Assembly (NCBI RefSeq): GCF_009687865.1
Contig: NZ_BLAE01000019.1
Coordinates: 93,481 to 157,480, forward strand
Source of the DNA: Acrocarpospora macrocephala
Lineage (GTDB): Bacteria; Actinomycetota; Actinomycetes; Streptosporangiales; Streptosporangiaceae
Reading direction: 5' to 3'
DNA length: 64,000 bases
Shown: positions 50,463 through 58,930 of the stretch, in pieces
How positions within the stretch are numbered: the stretch's first letter is position 1
Layout of the letters: every line of letters starts with the position of its first letter
Notes under the pieces: model-generated
What the model was told of the DNA's origin: nothing
Database searches by the model: none
The model's input: the letters and a program-made list of their open reading frames with translations, nothing else
Translations under genes and position numbers: made by a program

Positions 50463-50732
50463 TCATGGCCTCCGTCTTGTTCCCCCAGGACGACCAAATG
50501 CACAAGCCATGCCTGCTACGCACCAACAGCGCAGAGCGGTCGCCCCCCATCCCGACTGCCAGTCGTCACGCACATCTTGCCTGTCGGGCGAGGTGGTGGG
50601 TTGGTGCCGCCAGCCATGGTCCTGGTCGTCGGGGCCGGGCGCGGTCGCTGGTTGCGGAGAGACGCAGGCGCCGGTGACGGGGTCGCAGTAGCCGTCGGAG
50701 GGTACGGCGATGATGTCGAGGGTCATGGTCAT
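50463..50732 (-). CDS. Small Cys-containing protein after a FrnE-type remnant
   Basis: The protein has 89 residues from ATG 50732, overlapping the preceding stop as ATGA and preceded by GGAGG. The N-terminal TLDIIAVPSDGYCDPVTGACV carries a CxxxxxxC pair; the rest is Pro/Arg-rich and may be out of its natural frame. Coupling to a thioredoxin-fold gene hints at a redox role, but it is not recognised as a family. Confidence 0.4.
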   Translation of the reverse strand: MTMTLDIIAVPSDGYCDPVTGACVSPQPATAPGPDDQDHGWRHQPTTSPDRQDVRDDWQSGWGATALRCWCVAGMACAFGRPGGTRRRP

Positions 50733-50899
50733 GCCTCCGGAGATGCCGGGGACTCGGTGCGGGAGTTCCAGGCGGTGGCGATGGCGTCGCGGTAGCCCTG
50801 GACGGTGGCGGCGCCGGGAATGCCGTAGCGGTGGTCCAGGACGGTGAAGGGTACGCCGTTGGCGCGCCCGCCGACCTCCGAGATGATCATCAAGATTGC
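50729..50899 (-). pseudogene. FrnE-like DsbA-family oxidoreductase, C-terminal remnant
   Basis: The reading GVPFTVLDHRYGIPGAATVQGYRDAIATAW to a stop at 50729 is the conserved end of FrnE-type DsbA proteins (GVPFFVxDxxYGxxGAQ). The thioredoxin active site and helical domain are missing, and the frame upstream of about 50900 is unrelated. The sequence to 51033 has no gene. Confidence 0.7.
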
Positions 50900-51033
50900 T
50901 GCCGATGACTTCGGCAGACCCGTCCGGGACCTTGGCAACGGCTGGTGGTGGGTGGAGTAGATGCAGCGTCGTCGTGGATCTTGCAGCGTGCCCAACGCGT
51001 ACCTGAGAACGGTCGGCTTACGAGCAGCTGCAA

Positions 51034-51987
51034 CTAACCTTTTCGTGACCGGTTGTAGGCGGCCATCGTGTGGAACAGGGCTTTGGGGCGCCATTTTGTT
51101 TCGTCGAGCATTTTGACTACGCCGTAGGAGGCGATGTCGGCTTCGTTGGTGAGGTTGAAGGCGGCGAAGGTGAACCACAGAGCGGTGTCTATGGATTCTT
51201 GTTCGAAGATGGCCATCAGTTCGGTGTAGTAGGTGGTCTGCTCGGACTCGTCGGGTACGGCGTTCGCGGGGGGTTGCCAGGCCATGCCACCCAGGTCGGA
51301 GGCGCCCTGGTAGGCGCAGGTGCCGAATTCCAGAACGGCTACCGGTTTTCCGTGTTCGTGGTGGGCTCGTGTCTCCGATGGGAAGGTCTCGGCGTTGTAG
51401 CCGGCCCGGTAGGCGTCTACGCCGACGACGTCGAAGGGGGTCCAGTCGATGAATTCCCAGGGACCCGAGGCGTACGTGATCGGACCGTTGAAGTGCGCGC
51501 GGGAGGTGGTGGCTGCCTGAGCCAGGAAATCGTTGAGGGTTTCCAGGACCGGGCCGAGGGACTGCCACCAGCTGAGGTCGGCGGTCGCCATGGTCTGCAT
51601 GCGGTCCTGGAAGGTGGCGCCGGGGATGAAGCCGCTGCCGAAAGCGCTGATCTCGCAGCCGGTGACGAGAGAGATCCGGGCGCCGGACCGGCGGATGGAC
51701 TCGGCGCGTTGGGCGCAGTCCGCGAAAAGGGACAACATCTCGTCGGGCGGGAGATCCACAGGGAAGGGGGCGAACCAGATTTCGAGGCCGGCGGCGGCCG
51801 CGAGTTCGGCGGTGAGAGTCAGCCGGTCGGGTTCTCTGCCGGAGATGCGGATGGCGTCGCAGTGGAGTTCGCCGGCGATGACGTCGATGTCGTGTTGCAC
51901 GGATCGCGGGTCGAAATGCCTGCGGCTGAAGCTGTCACCGGGAAGGAAGCCGGTGTCGTAGTTGATCCCCCGAGCGCGCATGGTCAT
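51034..51987 (-). CDS. TIM-barrel glycosidase-like protein
   Basis: The protein has 317 residues from ATG 51987, overlapping the TetR stop as ATGA. The barrel strands are visible: RGINYDTGF, CDAIRISGREPDRL, GLEIWFAPFP, ISLVTGCEISAFG, GPITYASGPWEFIDWTPFDVVGVDAY, PVAVLEFGTCAYQGA and ALWFTFAAFN. Acid residues E in GCEIS and in LEFGT sit at the ends of strands 4 and 7, as in clan GH-A hydrolases. No signal peptide, so cytoplasmic. The substrate is unknown. Confidence 0.72.
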   Translation of the reverse strand: MTMRARGINYDTGFLPGDSFSRRHFDPRSVQHDIDVIAGELHCDAIRISGREPDRLTLTAELAAAAGLEIWFAPFPVDLPPDEMLSLFADCAQRAESIRRSGARISLVTGCEISAFGSGFIPGATFQDRMQTMATADLSWWQSLGPVLETLNDFLAQAATTSRAHFNGPITYASGPWEFIDWTPFDVVGVDAYRAGYNAETFPSETRAHHEHGKPVAVLEFGTCAYQGASDLGGMAWQPPANAVPDESEQTTYYTELMAIFEQESIDTALWFTFAAFNLTNEADIASYGVVKMLDETKWRPKALFHTMAAYNRSRKG

Positions 51988-52646
51988 CGTCCTTCCGGTT
52001 GGTCCAAACCGTGTTCTAGGAGGTTGAAGGCGAGTTCGACGTCGGAACCGAGCTTGCCCCCCGCCTCGGCGAGCGAGGCCCCTGCCACCAGGCGGCGGTA
52101 GAACGTTTCCTGAATGGTCAGGATCGAGGCGGTTATCTGGGCTGCCATCAGGGTGGCCGTCAGTTCGTCGTGGTCCTGGGCGAGTACGTGGGCCAGGGCT
52201 TGGCGTTGGCGGTAGTGCAACTCGTTGGCGGCGCTGGAGAGGGCGGGGTTGTCGAAGATCACTCGCATCCGAGTGATGAGCGCCTCCCGGGCCTGGTCCT
52301 GCTGCTTCCTCGCACCTTCGTCCTGATCAAGGCAATCGTCACCTTCTCGAATGCCGTCGCGACCATGTTCCTGGGCCAGGTAGTGCGTGCGAAGAGCGGT
52401 GAGGGGCGACTGGCCGGTCGGCCTGCTGGAGACGATCTGGGCCAGATCGTCTTCGGCCACGCCTTGAAGGACAAGCGATTCCTTGCTCGGGAAGTACTTG
52501 AACAAGGTCACTTTGGCAACCTCGGCGGTGGCGGCGATCTCGTTGATCGTGACGGCGTCGTAGCCCCGTTCCGCGAACAGGCGCAGGGCCACCTCAGCAA
52601 TCCGCTGCCGCGTTTGCTCCTTCTTACGCTCCCTCAATCCCGCCAC
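51984..52646 (-). CDS. TetR-family regulator
   Basis: The protein has 220 residues. The helix-turn-helix (about 10-57) is RQRIAEVALRLFAERGYDAVTINEIAATAEVAKVTLFKYFPSKESL. The ligand domain has an unusual charged stretch (GRDGIREGDDCLDQDEGARKQQDQ) that looks like a local insertion. It is translationally coupled to the TIM-barrel gene. Two direct copies of AAACCGGGTTCA upstream are likely operator half-sites. Confidence 0.9.
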   Translation of the reverse strand: MAGLRERKKEQTRQRIAEVALRLFAERGYDAVTINEIAATAEVAKVTLFKYFPSKESLVLQGVAEDDLAQIVSSRPTGQSPLTALRTHYLAQEHGRDGIREGDDCLDQDEGARKQQDQAREALITRMRVIFDNPALSSAANELHYRQRQALAHVLAQDHDELTATLMAAQITASILTIQETFYRRLVAGASLAEAGGKLGSDVELAFNLLEHGLDQPEGR

Positions 52647-52662
52647 AAGCCAAACTTAAAGA

Positions 52663-52692
52663 CAAACCGGGTTCAAAAGCAAACCGGGTTCA
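52663..52692. promoter_or_regulatory. Tandem operator repeats upstream of TetR
   Basis: CAAACCGGGTTCA occurs twice, 17 bp apart, and each unit contains the near-palindrome AACC-G-GGTT. The spacing of about 1.6 helical turns and the position 17 bp before the TetR start suggest repressor sites overlapping the promoter. Confidence 0.55.
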
Positions 52693-52735
52693 CTTTTCCA
52701 GCGCGGATAGAACCAGACGCGATCGTTTGCGACGG

Positions 52736-52840
52736 AGACCACGCCGCGTGTGGCGCCCTGGGAGTCGCTGGCGACGAACCGCGACAGCTGTTCCCACTCC
52801 AGTCGCGGTCGAACATGTCCGATGGCCGCGGGGAACCGAG
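52736..52840 (-). pseudogene. Decayed N-terminal fragment of the 5.6-7.1 kb ATPase family
   Basis: The DNA aligns closely with 6975-7075. The reading gives PRPSDMFDRDW and, after a one-base deletion, WEQLSRFVASDSQGATRGVVS, matching residues 5-36 of the intact ATPase. It ends just before the P-loop. The intact copy and both fragments lie on the minus strand. The rest of 52647-52963 shows no gene. Confidence 0.85.
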
Positions 52841-52963
52841 GTCACTACATCCAGGTCGGCCCGCGCCGACCGACCTGGACGCCCGCAGTCCGAAGAATCT
52901 CGGAGACCGATGCGTGGTGGACCTCGCCAAGGATGCCGACCTGCTGCTGGCTGAGGCGACCTA

Positions 52964-53767
52964 TTAGTACAGGGCGCGGATGCTCCCGCCGTCGACTCCC
53001 CATACCGCGCCGGTCACGAAAGCCGACAGCGGGCTGGCGAGGAAGACCATGACGTTGGCGACCTCCTCGGGCGTGCCGAGGCGCTGGAGGGGTAGCTGGC
53101 GCAGCTTCATCTCGTGCTCGACCGCCGCCATCGGCTCCATGCCGTGCAGTTCGGCGAGGGTGTCCGCGAAGCCGCCCGGCTTGGTCCAGAACGGGGTCCA
53201 GATGGGGCCGGGGGCGACCGCGTTGACGCGGATGTGCGGGCCTTCGGCGCGGGACAGGCCCTTGGTGACGGCGAGGACGGCGGCCTTGGAGGCGGCGTAG
53301 TCGATCGGCTGGGTCTCCGGCTGGCGGGCCAGGTCGGAGGCGTTGTTGACGATCGCCGGGGAGTTCCGCGAGGCGCGCAGGTGGGGCAGGGCGGTCCGGG
53401 AGACCCGTACGTAGCTCATGAAGTTGAGGTTCATGGTGTGCAGCCACTCGTCGTCGGTGAGCTGCTCGAAGGTGCGGACGGAGCCGGTGCCGACGTTGTT
53501 GATGAGGATGTCCAGGCCGCCCAGGGCGTCGAGCGCGCCGGTGACCGCGCTCTCGCAGCCGTCCAGGGTGGACAGGTCGGCGCGGACCGAACGCAGGGTG
53601 CCGGGGCGGTCCTTGGTCTCGGTCTCCAGCTGGTCGAGCAGGCCCGCGTCGTGGTCGGCGGCGACCACGTCGGCCCCTTCCGTGAGCATCGCGCGGACGG
53701 TCGCCGCGCCGATGCCGGAGGCGCCGCCGGTGACCAGGACCTTCCGTCCCTCGAGGTTCGTCTGCAT
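52964..53767 (-). CDS. SDR-family dehydrogenase
   Basis: The protein has 267 residues from ATG 53767 with GGAG upstream. Motifs are TGGASGIG (cofactor), NNVG, catalytic Ser in VNNASD, and YAASK (Tyr/Lys). The C-terminal WGVDGGS is typical. The NAD(P)-dependent enzyme would oxidise or reduce a hydroxyl/keto group. It is the last gene of the catabolic operon, 26 bp after the aldehyde dehydrogenase. Confidence 0.9.
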   Translation of the reverse strand: MQTNLEGRKVLVTGGASGIGAATVRAMLTEGADVVAADHDAGLLDQLETETKDRPGTLRSVRADLSTLDGCESAVTGALDALGGLDILINNVGTGSVRTFEQLTDDEWLHTMNLNFMSYVRVSRTALPHLRASRNSPAIVNNASDLARQPETQPIDYAASKAAVLAVTKGLSRAEGPHIRVNAVAPGPIWTPFWTKPGGFADTLAELHGMEPMAAVEHEMKLRQLPLQRLGTPEEVANVMVFLASPLSAFVTGAVWGVDGGSIRALY

Positions 53768-53793
53768 TGTCACTCCACTTTCGTTGGTTCGAG

Positions 53794-55221
53794 TCAGATG
53801 TCGGCGGCGATGTACTTGGTCTCCAGGAACTCGTGGATCCCGTCGAACCCGCCTTCCCGACCGAGCCCGCTCTGCTTGAAGCCGCCGAACGGCGCCGCGG
53901 GGTCGGAGAGCACGCCCCGGTTGAGGGCGACCATGCCGGAGTCGAGCCGCTCCGCGATCTGGAGCCCGCGGCGGAAGTCCCCGGTGTAGACGTAGCTGAT
54001 CAGCCCGTACGGCGTCGCGTTGGCCCTGGCCACCGCCTCGTCGTCGGAGTCGAACACCACGATGGGGGCGACCGGCCCGAAGATCTCCACGTCCAGGATG
54101 TCGGCGTCCGGTGCGATTCCGGCGAGGACCGTCGGCGGGTAGAACGCCCCGGGTCCGTCGAGGATCGTGCCGCCGGTCACCGGCCGAGCGCCGGCACCGA
54201 CCGCCTGGTCGACCAGGTCGGCGACCTTGCCGCGCTCGGTGGTGGAGACGAGCGAGCCGATCTGGTTGGCCGGGTCGAGGCCGGAGCCCACCTTCAGGGC
54301 GGCCATCGCGCGGGCGAACTCCGCGGTGAACTCGTCGGCGACGGAGCCGTGCACGTAGAAGCGGTTGGCGGCGGTGCAGGCCGCGCCGCCGTTGCGGAGC
54401 TTGGCGACCATCGCCCCCGCCACGGCGGCCCGGACGTCGGCGTCGGCGAGCACCAGGAAGGGCGCGTTGCCGCCGAGCTCCATCAAGGTGCGCACCACCT
54501 GGTCGGCGGCCTCGTGCAGCAGGACCCGCCCGACCTCGGTGGACCCGGTGAAGGAGAGGTTGGTGACGCGGGGGTCGTGCAGCATCTCCCGCACCCGCTG
54601 GGCGGTGGGCGCCGCGACGACCACGTTGACCACGCCGCCGGGGACCCCGGCGCGGGCCAGGACGTCGGCGATGGCGAGCGCCGTCAGCGGGGTCTCGGTG
54701 GCCGGTTTGAGCACCACCGAGCAGCCCGCCGCGAGCGCGGGGCCGATCTTGCGGGTGGCCATCGCCGCCGGGAAGTTCCACGGCGTGATGAGCAGGGACA
54801 CCCCGATCGGCTGATGGGTGACGATGATGCGCTTGTCGCCGCCGGGCGCGAGCCGGTAGTCGCCCTTGATCCGGACGGCCTCCTCGGCGAACCAGCGGAA
54901 GAACTCGGCGGCGTACACCACCTCGGACTTGGCGTCGGCGAATACCTTGCCGTTCTCCCTGACGATGAGCCGGGCGATCTCGTCCGCCTCGTCCGTCATC
55001 AGCTCGTACGCGCGACGCAGGATCTCGGCGCGTTCCCTGGGCGCGCGGGCGGCCCACGGCCCGAGGGCGGCGGCGGCCGCGTCGACCGCCTGGGCGCACT
55101 CACGCTCGCCGGCCACGGCGACCTCGGTGATCGTCTCGCCCAGCGCGGGGTCCTGCACCGGCAGCGTGGCAGTCCCGGCTACCCATTCGCCGCCGATGAA
55201 CAGTTCGGATCTGATTTTCAC
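53794..55221 (-). CDS. Aldehyde dehydrogenase, succinate-semialdehyde-type
   Basis: The protein has 475 residues from GTG 55221 (GTGA overlap). The catalytic machinery is complete: NFPAAM, KPATETPLTALA, ELGGNAP (general-base Glu) and NGGAACTAANRF (nucleophile Cys). Length and FTGSTEVGR place it with succinate-semialdehyde or related short-chain aldehyde dehydrogenases. It would oxidise an aldehyde formed in the pathway to an acid with NAD(P). Confidence 0.92.
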   Translation of the reverse strand: MKIRSELFIGGEWVAGTATLPVQDPALGETITEVAVAGERECAQAVDAAAAALGPWAARAPRERAEILRRAYELMTDEADEIARLIVRENGKVFADAKSEVVYAAEFFRWFAEEAVRIKGDYRLAPGGDKRIIVTHQPIGVSLLITPWNFPAAMATRKIGPALAAGCSVVLKPATETPLTALAIADVLARAGVPGGVVNVVVAAPTAQRVREMLHDPRVTNLSFTGSTEVGRVLLHEAADQVVRTLMELGGNAPFLVLADADVRAAVAGAMVAKLRNGGAACTAANRFYVHGSVADEFTAEFARAMAALKVGSGLDPANQIGSLVSTTERGKVADLVDQAVGAGARPVTGGTILDGPGAFYPPTVLAGIAPDADILDVEIFGPVAPIVVFDSDDEAVARANATPYGLISYVYTGDFRRGLQIAERLDSGMVALNRGVLSDPAAPFGGFKQSGLGREGGFDGIHEFLETKYIAADI

Positions 55222-56303
55222 GAATTCTCCACGTTCGGGTAGGTGGGCTTGGCCCGCGCGTACCGGACCGGCCAGGGCAGGTCGGCCCCGACCGCCGCGG
55301 CGGCGGCCAGCGGCCAGCGCGGGTTGCGGAGCATGGCCCGGCCGATGAAGACGGCGTCGGCCGCGCCCGAGGCGAGCACGGTCTCGGCCTGCTCCGGGTC
55401 GGTGATCCTGCCCACGGCGGCGGTGCGGACGCCCGCGTCCCGGCGCACCGCCTCGGCCAGGTCGCTCTGGTACGTGCCGTCGGCCGGGATGGCGGCGTCG
55501 GGGACGAGCCCGCCCGAGGAGCAGTCGACGAGGTCGACGCCGAGGGCGGCCAGCCGCCTGGCCAGCTCGATCGACGACTCCGGGTCCCAGCCGCCGGGCA
55601 CCCAGTCGGTGACCGAGAGGCGGACCAGCAGGGGGCGGTCCTGCGGCCACGCCTCGCGGACGGCGGCGACGACCGCCAGGGGGTAGCGGACCCGGTTGTC
55701 GTACGAGCCGCCGTACCGGTCCGCGCGCAGGTTGGTCAGCGGGGAGAGGAACTCGTGCAGCAGGTAGCCGTGGGCGGCGTGGATCTCGATCACGTCGAAT
55801 CCGGCGTGCGCGGCGCGTTCCGCGGCGGCGGCGAAGGCGTCGCGCACGGCGTCGAGGTCACCCTCGGTCATCTCCCTGGGGGCCGGGAGGTCGCCGTACG
55901 GGACGGCGGACGGCCCGACGGTCGGCCAGCCGCCGTCGGCGTACGGCACCCACCGCTCGCCGGTCCACGGCGGCGAGGTGGACGCCTTCCGCCCGGCGTG
56001 GGCGAGTTGGAGGCCGATGGGCGTGCCCTGGTCGTGGACGAAGCGGACGATCCGCGCCCACGCCTCGGTCTGCTCGTCGGTCCAGATGCCCGCGCAGTAC
56101 GGGCTGATCCGGCCCTCGGGGGTGACCCCGGTGGACTCGGCGACGATCAGCCCGGTGCCGCCGGTCGCCAGGCCGCCCAGATGGACCAGGTGCCAGTCCG
56201 ACACCAGGCCGTCCACGGCCGCGTACTGGCACATCGGGGACACCCAGGCGCGGTTGCGGAAGGTCGTGCCGCGGATGGTGAGCGGCGTGAACATCAGGCT
56301 CAC
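55218..56303 (-). CDS. Old Yellow Enzyme (NADH:flavin oxidoreductase), YqjM class
   Basis: The protein has 361 residues from GTG 56303 (ATG 56294 also possible). YqjM-class marks are the Cys of SPMCQY, the His pair in EIHAAHGYLLHEFLSPLTN and the RYGGS loop. QLAHAGRKA binds FMN. OYEs reduce activated C=C bonds with FMN and NAD(P)H; here it may act on an unsaturated pathway intermediate. The GTGA overlap couples it to the alcohol dehydrogenase gene. Confidence 0.93.
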   Translation of the reverse strand: MSLMFTPLTIRGTTFRNRAWVSPMCQYAAVDGLVSDWHLVHLGGLATGGTGLIVAESTGVTPEGRISPYCAGIWTDEQTEAWARIVRFVHDQGTPIGLQLAHAGRKASTSPPWTGERWVPYADGGWPTVGPSAVPYGDLPAPREMTEGDLDAVRDAFAAAAERAAHAGFDVIEIHAAHGYLLHEFLSPLTNLRADRYGGSYDNRVRYPLAVVAAVREAWPQDRPLLVRLSVTDWVPGGWDPESSIELARRLAALGVDLVDCSSGGLVPDAAIPADGTYQSDLAEAVRRDAGVRTAAVGRITDPEQAETVLASGAADAVFIGRAMLRNPRWPLAAAAAVGADLPWPVRYARAKPTYPNVENS

Positions 56304-57328
56304 CGGCGGCCTCCGTCCGGGCTGAGCATGACCTTGGCGTGCGCGGTGGCGTCCCTGGCCGCCTCCAGGGCGGCGGCGCAGTCCTCGAAGGCGAACACGT
56401 CGGACACCAGGGGTTCCAGGTTGAGGCCGGTGCGGTCGAGCAGCCGGAGCGTGGGCTCCCAGATGTGCGGCGGCGCGCCGGTGGACGACAGCAGCCGCAG
56501 GTTCCTGTTCTGGATCTGGTGCAGGGACACCTGGTCGGCGCGCCGGTGCGCCAGTCCCATGAACAGCACCCGGGCGTCCTGCGCGGTGACCTCGAGGGCC
56601 GCGGCCTGGGCCGCGGGCGCGCCGGACGCCTCGACGACCAGGTCGGCGCCGCACCCGCCCAGCGCGTCCAGGACGGCGGCGGCCGTGTCGTCGCCCGCCT
56701 CGACGCAGTGGTCCGCGCCGAGCCGGGCCGCGACGCCCAGCCGGTGCGGGCTGCGGTCGACGGCGACGACCCGGGCGCCGAGACTGCGGGTCAGGCCCAC
56801 CATCGACAGGCCGATGGCGCCGCATCCGAAGATCGCCACGGTGTGCCCGGCGTCCACCCCGCCGGCCGTGCGCAGGGCTTGCAGGCAGCAGGCCAGGGGT
56901 TCGACCAGGGCGGCGCGCAGCGAGGACACGGCGGGGGGCACGGCGAAGCACATCGCCTCGGGGACCAGGAAGGTGTCGGCCATGGCGCCGTCGGTGGACA
57001 CCCCGAACCAGATGTTGCCGCCGAGCGCGCCGTGCCCGATCACCCGGTCGCCCGGCCGGAAGCGGGCGGCGGCGGGACCGGCCGCGACGACCACGCCGGA
57101 CCACTCGTGGCCGAGCACGTGCGGGAAGGTCACCTCGAAACTCGGGTCCATCTCGCCGAAGATCTGCTCGAGGTCGGACCCGCAGATGCCGACGTACTCG
57201 GGGCGGACGCGCAGCGCGGCGCCCTCGACCGGCGGGACGGGCAGCAGGTCGCAGCTGACCGTCAGGCCGCCGTCCCGCCGGTGCACCACCACGGCCCTGC
57301 GCCTGGCGGAGGTATCGGAGATCGTCAT
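56300..57328 (-). CDS. Medium-chain alcohol/polyol dehydrogenase without structural zinc lobe
   Basis: The protein has 342 residues. Catalytic-zinc residues are present (VGICGSDLEQ, FPHVLGHEW) along with the cofactor loop FGCGAIGLSM. The four-Cys structural-zinc lobe is absent; GALGGNIWFGVS occupies its place. It is a NAD(P)-dependent dehydrogenase for a polyol or sugar acid. It is the second MDR of the operon, so two oxidation steps or two substrates are implied. Confidence 0.9.
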   Translation of the reverse strand: MTISDTSARRRAVVVHRRDGGLTVSCDLLPVPPVEGAALRVRPEYVGICGSDLEQIFGEMDPSFEVTFPHVLGHEWSGVVVAAGPAAARFRPGDRVIGHGALGGNIWFGVSTDGAMADTFLVPEAMCFAVPPAVSSLRAALVEPLACCLQALRTAGGVDAGHTVAIFGCGAIGLSMVGLTRSLGARVVAVDRSPHRLGVAARLGADHCVEAGDDTAAAVLDALGGCGADLVVEASGAPAAQAAALEVTAQDARVLFMGLAHRRADQVSLHQIQNRNLRLLSSTGAPPHIWEPTLRLLDRTGLNLEPLVSDVFAFEDCAAALEAARDATAHAKVMLSPDGGRR

Positions 57329-57332
57329 GGGC

Positions 57333-58052
57333 TCAGTGCACGATCAGGCCGCCGTCGACGACGAGCTGCGCCCCGGTGATGAAGGACGCCTCGTCGGAGG
57401 CGAGGAACAGGGCGGCGCTGGCCACCTCGTCGGCTCGGCCCGCCCGGCCGAGGGGCGTCTGCCGTACCAGCTCGGCCGAGATCTCCGGGTCCTGGGCGTC
57501 GGTCATCGGCGTGGTGATCAGGCCGGGGTGCACCGAGTTGACCCGGATGCCGTCGGCGGCGTAGGACATGGCCGCGTTCTTGGTCATCACCGTCACGGCG
57601 CCCTTGGCCGCCTGGTACGCCGAGACTCCGGCCGAGCCGATCAGCCCCCACGCGGAGGACATGTTGACCACGGCCCCGGCGCGGGCCTGCCGCATCACGG
57701 GGATCACCGAGCGCATTCCGTAGAAGACGCCGGTCTGGTTGACGGCCACGATGCGGTGCCAGTCGTCCAGGTCGATCTCGGTCAGCGAGTCGTAGGAGCC
57801 GACGAAACCGGCGCAGTTGAAGAGCACGTCGATCCGCCCGTGCCGGTCGGCGATCTCGGCGACCAGCGTGCCCCAGGAGTTCAGGTCGGCGACGTCGAGC
57901 CTGCGGTGGAAGGTGCGGCCGTCGTCGCGAGGGTCCGCCGCGATGTCGGCGGCGTACACGACGGCGCCCTCGGCGGCGAACCGCTCGGCGGTGGCCGCGC
58001 CGATGCCGCTGGCGGCGCCGGTGACAATGGCGATCTTGTCAGTGAGTCGCAT
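57333..58052 (-). CDS. SDR-family dehydrogenase (FabG-like)
   Basis: The protein has 239 residues. TGAASGIG, NCAG, Ser in NMSSAWG and YQAAKGAV (Tyr/Lys) are all in place, and the end VDGGLIVH is standard. Second SDR of the operon. The 4-bp gap to the MDR gene downstream and a 3-bp gap to the isomerase upstream show tight cotranscription. The substrate is unknown. Confidence 0.92.
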   Translation of the reverse strand: MRLTDKIAIVTGAASGIGAATAERFAAEGAVVYAADIAADPRDDGRTFHRRLDVADLNSWGTLVAEIADRHGRIDVLFNCAGFVGSYDSLTEIDLDDWHRIVAVNQTGVFYGMRSVIPVMRQARAGAVVNMSSAWGLIGSAGVSAYQAAKGAVTVMTKNAAMSYAADGIRVNSVHPGLITTPMTDAQDPEISAELVRQTPLGRAGRADEVASAALFLASDEASFITGAQLVVDGGLIVH

Positions 58053-58055
58053 GGT

Positions 58056-58922
58056 TCAGGCCCTTCCGTCCGCCGCGTCGAACTGGCGGGCCGCCGTGGC
58101 GTACGCCGCCGGGACGGCGCTCTCCAGCGGGAGCACCCGGTAGGTCTCGGAGAGGATCTCCACGCCCCACGGCCCCGCCCAGCCGAGGTCCCGCAGCAGG
58201 TTGATGAATTCGACGACCCGGAAGTCGCCCTGGCCGCAGAGCCGCCGCCGCAGCACGGTGTCGGTGTATCCGTCGCCGACCTGCTGCGCGGCGCCGTCGT
58301 CGAGCTCGACGCCCTTGACCAGGCCGAGCGGCAGGCGGGCGAGCTCCTCGAAGGTGGCGGCCCCGCGCTCGACGTGCCACAGGTCGACCATCAGGCCCCC
58401 GGCCGGGTGCCCGGCCGTCGTCACCAGCTCGACCGCGCAGGCCAGGGTGTTGATGTTGGAGAACGGCATGAACTCCACCGCCACGGTGGTCCCGGCCTGG
58501 GCGAACGCTTCGCAGACCCGGTGGAACCCGGCGGCGTAGCGATCCAGGTCGAAGGGGCCGCCGCCGATGTCGGGGCCGATCTTGACGTGGTGCGGCGCCA
58601 GTGCCTCGGACGCCTCCAGCAGCAGCGCCAGGACCCGGTCCGACTCGGCGCGCTCGCCGTCATCCAGCCACCAGTCGGTCAGGAACTCCAGCTCCACGTG
58701 GCGGATGCCGTTGTCATCGAGGATCTTGCGCACCGTCGGCAGGTCCGACGTGCGGAGGAACTCCTCCAGGTCGATGTGCATCAGCCCGAACCCGGTGAAT
58801 CCCGCGCGGGCCGCCTGCTCGATCCTGGCCGGCAGCGGGATCGGGCTGGCGTCCCTGCCGGGCAGCGGAACGGCGTCACCGGCCGTGGTCCAGCAGGTGG
58901 CCAGCAGATCGTGGTAGGTCAT
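58056..58922 (-). CDS. Sugar-phosphate isomerase/epimerase-type TIM barrel
   Basis: The protein has 288 residues from ATG 58922 with AGGAG upstream. The AP-endonuclease-2/xylose-isomerase-like barrel shows metal residues Glu in AVEFMPF, Asp/His in MVDLWHVERG and Glu in WGVEILSE. Such enzymes isomerise or epimerise sugars and inosose-type polyols, or dehydrate keto-sugars. It is the strongest hint that the operon substrate is a sugar or cyclitol derivative. Confidence 0.88.
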   Translation of the reverse strand: MTYHDLLATCWTTAGDAVPLPGRDASPIPLPARIEQAARAGFTGFGLMHIDLEEFLRTSDLPTVRKILDDNGIRHVELEFLTDWWLDDGERAESDRVLALLLEASEALAPHHVKIGPDIGGGPFDLDRYAAGFHRVCEAFAQAGTTVAVEFMPFSNINTLACAVELVTTAGHPAGGLMVDLWHVERGAATFEELARLPLGLVKGVELDDGAAQQVGDGYTDTVLRRRLCGQGDFRVVEFINLLRDLGWAGPWGVEILSETYRVLPLESAVPAAYATAARQFDAADGRA

Positions 58923-58930
58923 GTCGGCTC

